In this document: one piece after another, positions 32,891 through 36,063 of the stretch
Numbering within the stretch: position 1 is the first letter of the stretch
Layout: each line of letters opens with the position of its first letter
Assembly: GCA_965655625.1 (NCBI GenBank)
Contig: CBFHHA010000025.1
Coordinates: 1 to 36,063, forward strand
Source of the DNA: CAJJDF01 sp965655625
Lineage (GTDB): Bacteria; Bacteroidota; Bacteroidia; Flavobacteriales_D; CAJJDF01
Direction of reading: 5' to 3'
DNA: 36,063 nt
The notes under the pieces: generated by a model
Seen by the model: only the letters and a program-made list of their open reading frames with translations
Told to the model about the DNA's origin: nothing
Database searches by the model: none
Made by a program: the position numbers and the translations under genes

Positions 32891-34261
32891 ATGAAAAAAA
32901 TAATTACTTTGCTCGCAGTAGCTTTTACTGCACATTTATCAATTGGACAAACTGCGGTTTTCCAAAGTGATCTTTCTTCCTGGTCAGCGGGAAATCCAAC
33001 AGATTTTTTTGGAGGAAGAACAAATATTAGCTCTTCCAATGTTACGGAAGTGAACATGGGCGCCACTTACGGTACATCGTTCGCTAATATAGTAAATACT
33101 GGTTCAAGCCACAAACGTTTTACAACTCAGCCATTTTATGTAATGCCAGATTCAACTTACATTATCACAATGTGGGTGGCAGGAACTGCAGGAGACTTAA
33201 GAGTTTCTCACTATGACGTCCCTAATGGAAATTACGGTTCTTACACTGATTACCAAACAGTAAATAGTGGAGCTACCTTGATGGTTTTAAGAGATACAGT
33301 GACTGTTTCATCTTCTACTACTGAAATAGAATATATTTTATCTTTAAGAAATACGGCAGCAACGGGAATTGCGTTAGACTCTGTTGTAATTACAGGAGCT
33401 TTAGGAACCCCTCCACCGCCTCCAACTTACAATGCTAAATCAATTTATGAAATTCAATATACAACCGATTTTTCAGGAGACTCTCCTTATGAAGATTCTA
33501 CTGTTGAATTAACAGGAATTGTAACAGGAATTTCTACTGACACAAGAGTAGATGGTTATTTTATTCAAGATTCGGCAGCTGCTTGGAACGGTATTTTTGT
33601 AAATGATGAAGTGAATGTTCCGTCAAGAGGGGATAAAGTAACTGTAACTGGAAAAGTTGTAGAAAACTATAATAACACACAGCTAGGTTTCGTAGACACT
33701 ATGATTGTTGTTTCTTCTGGAAATTCAGAACCAACTCCAATAGCAGTTACTTCTGCCACTGCTGCGGATGAAATGTACGAAGGTGTTCTTCTTGAAGTTA
33801 GTGACGTGATGTGTGTAGATACTGTGGTTAGTTTTGGAGAATGGTTTGTTGCTGGTACAGGTCTTGATACGTTAATGATTGATGACTTATTGTTGTCAAC
33901 TACATACAATCCAGTATTGTACAGAGGATATTCTGTAACAGGTATTTTGTATTATTCTTTTAGCAACTTTAAAGTTGAGCCAAGAGATTCTACAGATTTA
34001 CTCCAGTCTCTTGTTGTTTCTATTGATGAGAATCAAGAATTAACTCTGTCTGTATTCCCTAACCCAGTATCTACTTTCTTCACACTAGAAGGTGTAAATT
34101 TAGGTACTGCAGAAATAATGAATGCTGAAGGAAAAATCGTAAGAAGTATTTCATTGAACTACATCAGCACAATTGATGTATCTGAATTAACAAATGGTAT
34201 TTACATCATCAAAGTAACTTCTGACAATAAAGTTGGATTCACAAGATTTGTGAAGCAATAA
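32891..34261 (+). CDS. Secreted T9SS protein with CBM-like and nuclease-associated OB-like regions
   Basis: The protein has 456 residues, with a signal peptide at 1-19 (ending S-I-G, then Q). A jelly-roll, carbohydrate-binding-like region (about 21-172) is followed by a Pro linker (P-P-P-P-P, 174-178). Next is an OB-fold region (about 184-372) with D-G-Y-F-I-Q-D and G-D-K-V-T-V-T-G-K, like those beside extracellular nucleases (YhcR/ExeM type). A T9SS sorting tail (about 385-456, F-P-N-P-V-S-T) ends the protein. No nuclease catalytic domain is present. It has its own consensus promoter and a strong terminator, so it is a single-gene unit and probably well expressed. Confidence 0.85.
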   Translation: MKKIITLLAVAFTAHLSIGQTAVFQSDLSSWSAGNPTDFFGGRTNISSSNVTEVNMGATYGTSFANIVNTGSSHKRFTTQPFYVMPDSTYIITMWVAGTAGDLRVSHYDVPNGNYGSYTDYQTVNSGATLMVLRDTVTVSSSTTEIEYILSLRNTAATGIALDSVVITGALGTPPPPPTYNAKSIYEIQYTTDFSGDSPYEDSTVELTGIVTGISTDTRVDGYFIQDSAAAWNGIFVNDEVNVPSRGDKVTVTGKVVENYNNTQLGFVDTMIVVSSGNSEPTPIAVTSATAADEMYEGVLLEVSDVMCVDTVVSFGEWFVAGTGLDTLMIDDLLLSTTYNPVLYRGYSVTGILYYSFSNFKVEPRDSTDLLQSLVVSIDENQELTLSVFPNPVSTFFTLEGVNLGTAEIMNAEGKIVRSISLNYISTIDVSELTNGIYIIKVTSDNKVGFTRFVKQ

Positions 34262-34283
34262 CAAACAGACTTTTTCAATTTTC

Positions 34284-34318
34284 AAAAAGTGCTTGTGAAT
34301 ATCACAAGCACTTTTTTT
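34284..34318 (+). terminator. Strong intrinsic terminator
   Basis: AAAAAGTGCTTGTG (34284-34297) and CACAAGCACTTTTT (34303-34316) form a perfect 14-base stem with loop AATAT, followed by more T to 34318. It lies 22 bases after the secreted protein's stop and before lysC. Confidence 0.92.
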
Positions 34319-34352
34319 ATGCAAAAGATAAAGTATCTATTAACTTTGGGTT

Positions 34353-35600
34353 ATGAAAGTATTTAAGTTTGGTGGAGCCTCAGTAAAAGACGCAGACTCG
34401 ATTAAGAATTTAGCTAAAATAATTGGGACTTATCAGTCAGAAGAGTTAATAATAGTGGTCTCCGCAATGGGAAAAATGACCAATGCGTTTGAATGGCTAA
34501 TTCAGTCTTTTTGTTATCAACCCCAAAAAACAAAACAATCGTTGAATGACATTGTTGATTTCCACAATACAATTTTATGGAATCTTTTTCCCGATAGAAG
34601 CGAAAAGGTGTACACTGCAGTTAATGAACTTTTTTTTCAATTGGAAGAGGTGCTTGAAAGCGAAAGGCAAGCCGATTACGACAAAACATACGATAGTATA
34701 ATTGGGTTTGGAGAATTATTGTCAACCACAATTGTGAGCCATTTTCTAGTCAAACAATCAATTTCGAATGAATGGATAGACGCCAGAAAGATTATCAAAA
34801 CCAATTCTGATTTCAGGCAAGCAACAGTTGATTGGGAGAAAACAGAAGAAAACATTAAAACTCATGTAAGGAATAAGATTACTGTTTCTCAAGGTTTTAT
34901 AGGTAGCGATTTAGAGAATAACATGACAAGTTTGGGCAGAGAAGGTTCCGATTTTACAGCTGCTATTTTTGGTTATTGCACTGAAGCCGAAAGTGTTACC
35001 ATTTGGAAAGACGTGGCAGGAGTATTAAACGCAGATCCAAAACACTTTCCTGAAGCGAGCAAAATTGACAAGATGAGTTACAGGGAGGCAATTGAATTGA
35101 GTTATTACGGAGCCACTGTAATACATCCAAAAACCATAAAACCGCTCGAAAACAAACTTATTCCACTTTACGTTAAATCCTTTATTCACCCAGAAAATGA
35201 AGGCACAGTCGTTCAAAAATCAATGGAATATGATGCGTTACTTCCTTCTTATATTTTTATTGAAAATCAAATTTTAGTTTCTATCTCGCCAAAAGATTTT
35301 TCTTTTATTGCAGAGGACAATCTAAGTTTTATCTTTGCCAAATTGGCGGAGGCAAAAATAAAGGTAAATCTTATTCAAAACTCGGCTTTGAGTTTTTCAG
35401 TTTGTTTTGAGAATTCAAAAGAGAAAGTAGAACGACTTTTTTCTTTGCTAAAAGGAACATTTGAAGTGCGCTACAATGATGAAGTTACACTCCTAACAAT
35501 TAGACATTATAACGAAGAAATTTTGCAAACGATGACAGCAAACAAAACTCTTCTTCTTGAGCAAAAATCACGGAACTCTGCTCGGTTCGTATTAAGGTAA
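34353..35600 (+). CDS. lysC: Aspartate kinase
   Basis: This 415-residue monofunctional aspartate kinase starts with the signature K-F-G-G-A-S-V-K (5-12). It continues with the substrate-binding segment F-I-G-S-D-L-E-N-N-M-T-S-L-G-R-E-G-S-D-F-T-A near 183-204 and W-K-D-V-A-G-V. C-terminal ACT-type regulatory region(s) lie at about 300-410. It phosphorylates aspartate in the first step to lysine, threonine and methionine. The length agrees with Bacteroidota homologs, and feedback control by lysine or threonine cannot be told from sequence. No other aspartate-family genes are adjacent. The stop is followed two bases later by the ABC-F start. Confidence 0.93.
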   Translation: MKVFKFGGASVKDADSIKNLAKIIGTYQSEELIIVVSAMGKMTNAFEWLIQSFCYQPQKTKQSLNDIVDFHNTILWNLFPDRSEKVYTAVNELFFQLEEVLESERQADYDKTYDSIIGFGELLSTTIVSHFLVKQSISNEWIDARKIIKTNSDFRQATVDWEKTEENIKTHVRNKITVSQGFIGSDLENNMTSLGREGSDFTAAIFGYCTEAESVTIWKDVAGVLNADPKHFPEASKIDKMSYREAIELSYYGATVIHPKTIKPLENKLIPLYVKSFIHPENEGTVVQKSMEYDALLPSYIFIENQILVSISPKDFSFIAEDNLSFIFAKLAEAKIKVNLIQNSALSFSVCFENSKEKVERLFSLLKGTFEVRYNDEVTLLTIRHYNEEILQTMTANKTLLLEQKSRNSARFVLR

Positions 35601-35602
35601 TT

Positions 35603-36063
35603 ATGAATTATATTTCAATAGAAAACGTTTCAAAATCATTTGGTATAAAAGTGTTGTTTGAAGAAGTAACATTTGGTATCGACAAAGGAGACAAAATTGC
35701 TTTGGTTGCGAAAAATGGTACGGGAAAATCTACTTTGCTCAAGATAATAAAGGGAATAGAAACTCCCGACACCGGCCAAGTGATTATGAGAAATGACACA
35801 ACTATTGGTTTTTTGGATCAGGCAGATTCTTTTGAAAAGTACGACACGATAAAAGAGTATATTTTTGATTCGCCCAAGTTTAAAATTGTTCAAGAATACG
35901 AAGAACTGGCAGTGAATGCACCTGAATCGAATGAGTTTCAGGATGCTATGGAAGAAATGAAAAGAATAGGAGGATGGGATGCAGAACAGCAAGCTCAAAA
36001 AATCCTCTCGGTTTTGGGTCACCAAGACTTCGAAAGAAGTGTTAAAAAAATGTCGGGAGGTGA
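35603..36063 (+). CDS. ABC-F family ATPase, N-terminal part (partial)
   Basis: An open frame begins at ATG 35603, two bases after lysC, and runs off the window end after about 153 residues. Walker A is A-K-N-G-T-G-K-S-T (36-44), and a Q-loop-like L-D-Q occurs near 71-73. An ABC signature K-M-S-G-G (149-153) is reached at the edge. The lack of membrane segments and the start I-E-N-V-S-K-S-F-G fit the duplicated ABC-F ATPases (Uup/EttA-like), which act on the ribosome or on DNA repair intermediates. The second ATPase half is outside the window. Confidence 0.88.
   Translation, partial: MNYISIENVSKSFGIKVLFEEVTFGIDKGDKIALVAKNGTGKSTLLKIIKGIETPDTGQVIMRNDTTIGFLDQADSFEKYDTIKEYIFDSPKFKIVQEYEELAVNAPESNEFQDAMEEMKRIGGWDAEQQAQKILSVLGHQDFERSVKKMSGG

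Noticed and set aside
34341..34348. Exact TAnnTTTG match (TAACTTTG) 4 bases before the lysC ATG
   Set aside because: It would require a leaderless mRNA and has no TTG at the -33 distance. A chance match in AT-rich DNA is more likely.

Overview
The window is an AT-rich chromosomal segment from a member of the Bacteroidota, most likely the order Flavobacteriales. Several signs agree on this. There are four secreted proteins with type IX secretion (T9SS) C-terminal sorting tails. A DUF58-BatX-BatA-BatB-BatC-BatD operon is present. The isoleucyl-tRNA synthetase is the long eukaryote-like form, and Rho carries a long Asn/Lys-rich insertion. DUF4293 and DUF4199-type membrane proteins occur, and promoters fit the Bacteroidota pattern (TTG, then TAnnTTTG). 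No tRNA, rRNA, CRISPR array, transposase, integrase or prophage was seen. The content is mostly core chromosome, with an arsenic-resistance cassette and a cluster of secreted surface proteins as the more accessory parts.

Layout. Positions 1-6452 (+) hold the Bat operon, entered at the last codons of a DUF58 protein. It encodes a membrane-anchored module of two VWA/MIDAS proteins (BatA, BatB), a TPR protein with a very long charged tail (BatC), and two proteins with a periplasmic beta region, one membrane span and a cytoplasmic helical region (BatX, BatD). Positions 6463-8559 (-) are an arsenic cassette (arsR, arsC-type reductase, acr3 efflux pump) with a near-perfect 28-bp palindrome over the arsR promoter. 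Positions 8590-10071 (-) are gcvT and a small DUF2147-like protein. Positions 10217-11352 (-) are a cold-shock protein with its terminator and an unknown protein with a possible LuxR-type helix-turn-helix. Positions 11555-17388 (+) are ileS, a DksA/TraR-like protein, lspA (probably TTG start) and a cation/proton antiporter. Positions 17550-18957 (-) are an EamA transporter and a DUF4293 protein. Positions 19089-21398 (+) are rho, preceded by a hairpin, then a DUF4199-like protein and a strong terminator.

Positions 21418-27525 (-) are three paralogous LamG-type secreted proteins. rlmA and an unknown helical protein sit between the second and third. Positions 27639-31185 (-) are a fused acyl-CoA mutase of the IcmF type. 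Positions 31338-36063 (+) are a lytic transglycosylase-like protein, a small Smr-domain protein, a secreted T9SS protein with a nuclease-associated OB-like region and a well-formed promoter and terminator, aspartate kinase, and the first part of an ABC-F ATPase cut by the window end.

Once start codons are corrected, no gene-free stretch exceeds about 300 bases. The longest gaps are about 170-200 bases: 10072-10273, 11353-11554, 17389-17556, 18958-19131, 27526-27715 and 31154-31337. They hold the regulatory sites listed or nothing recognised. No wholly new multi-gene system was found. The most worthwhile leads are the ArsR operator, the long BatC tail, the LamG/T9SS paralog cluster, the disordered insert and leader hairpin of Rho, and the unknown HTH-like protein beside the cold-shock gene.
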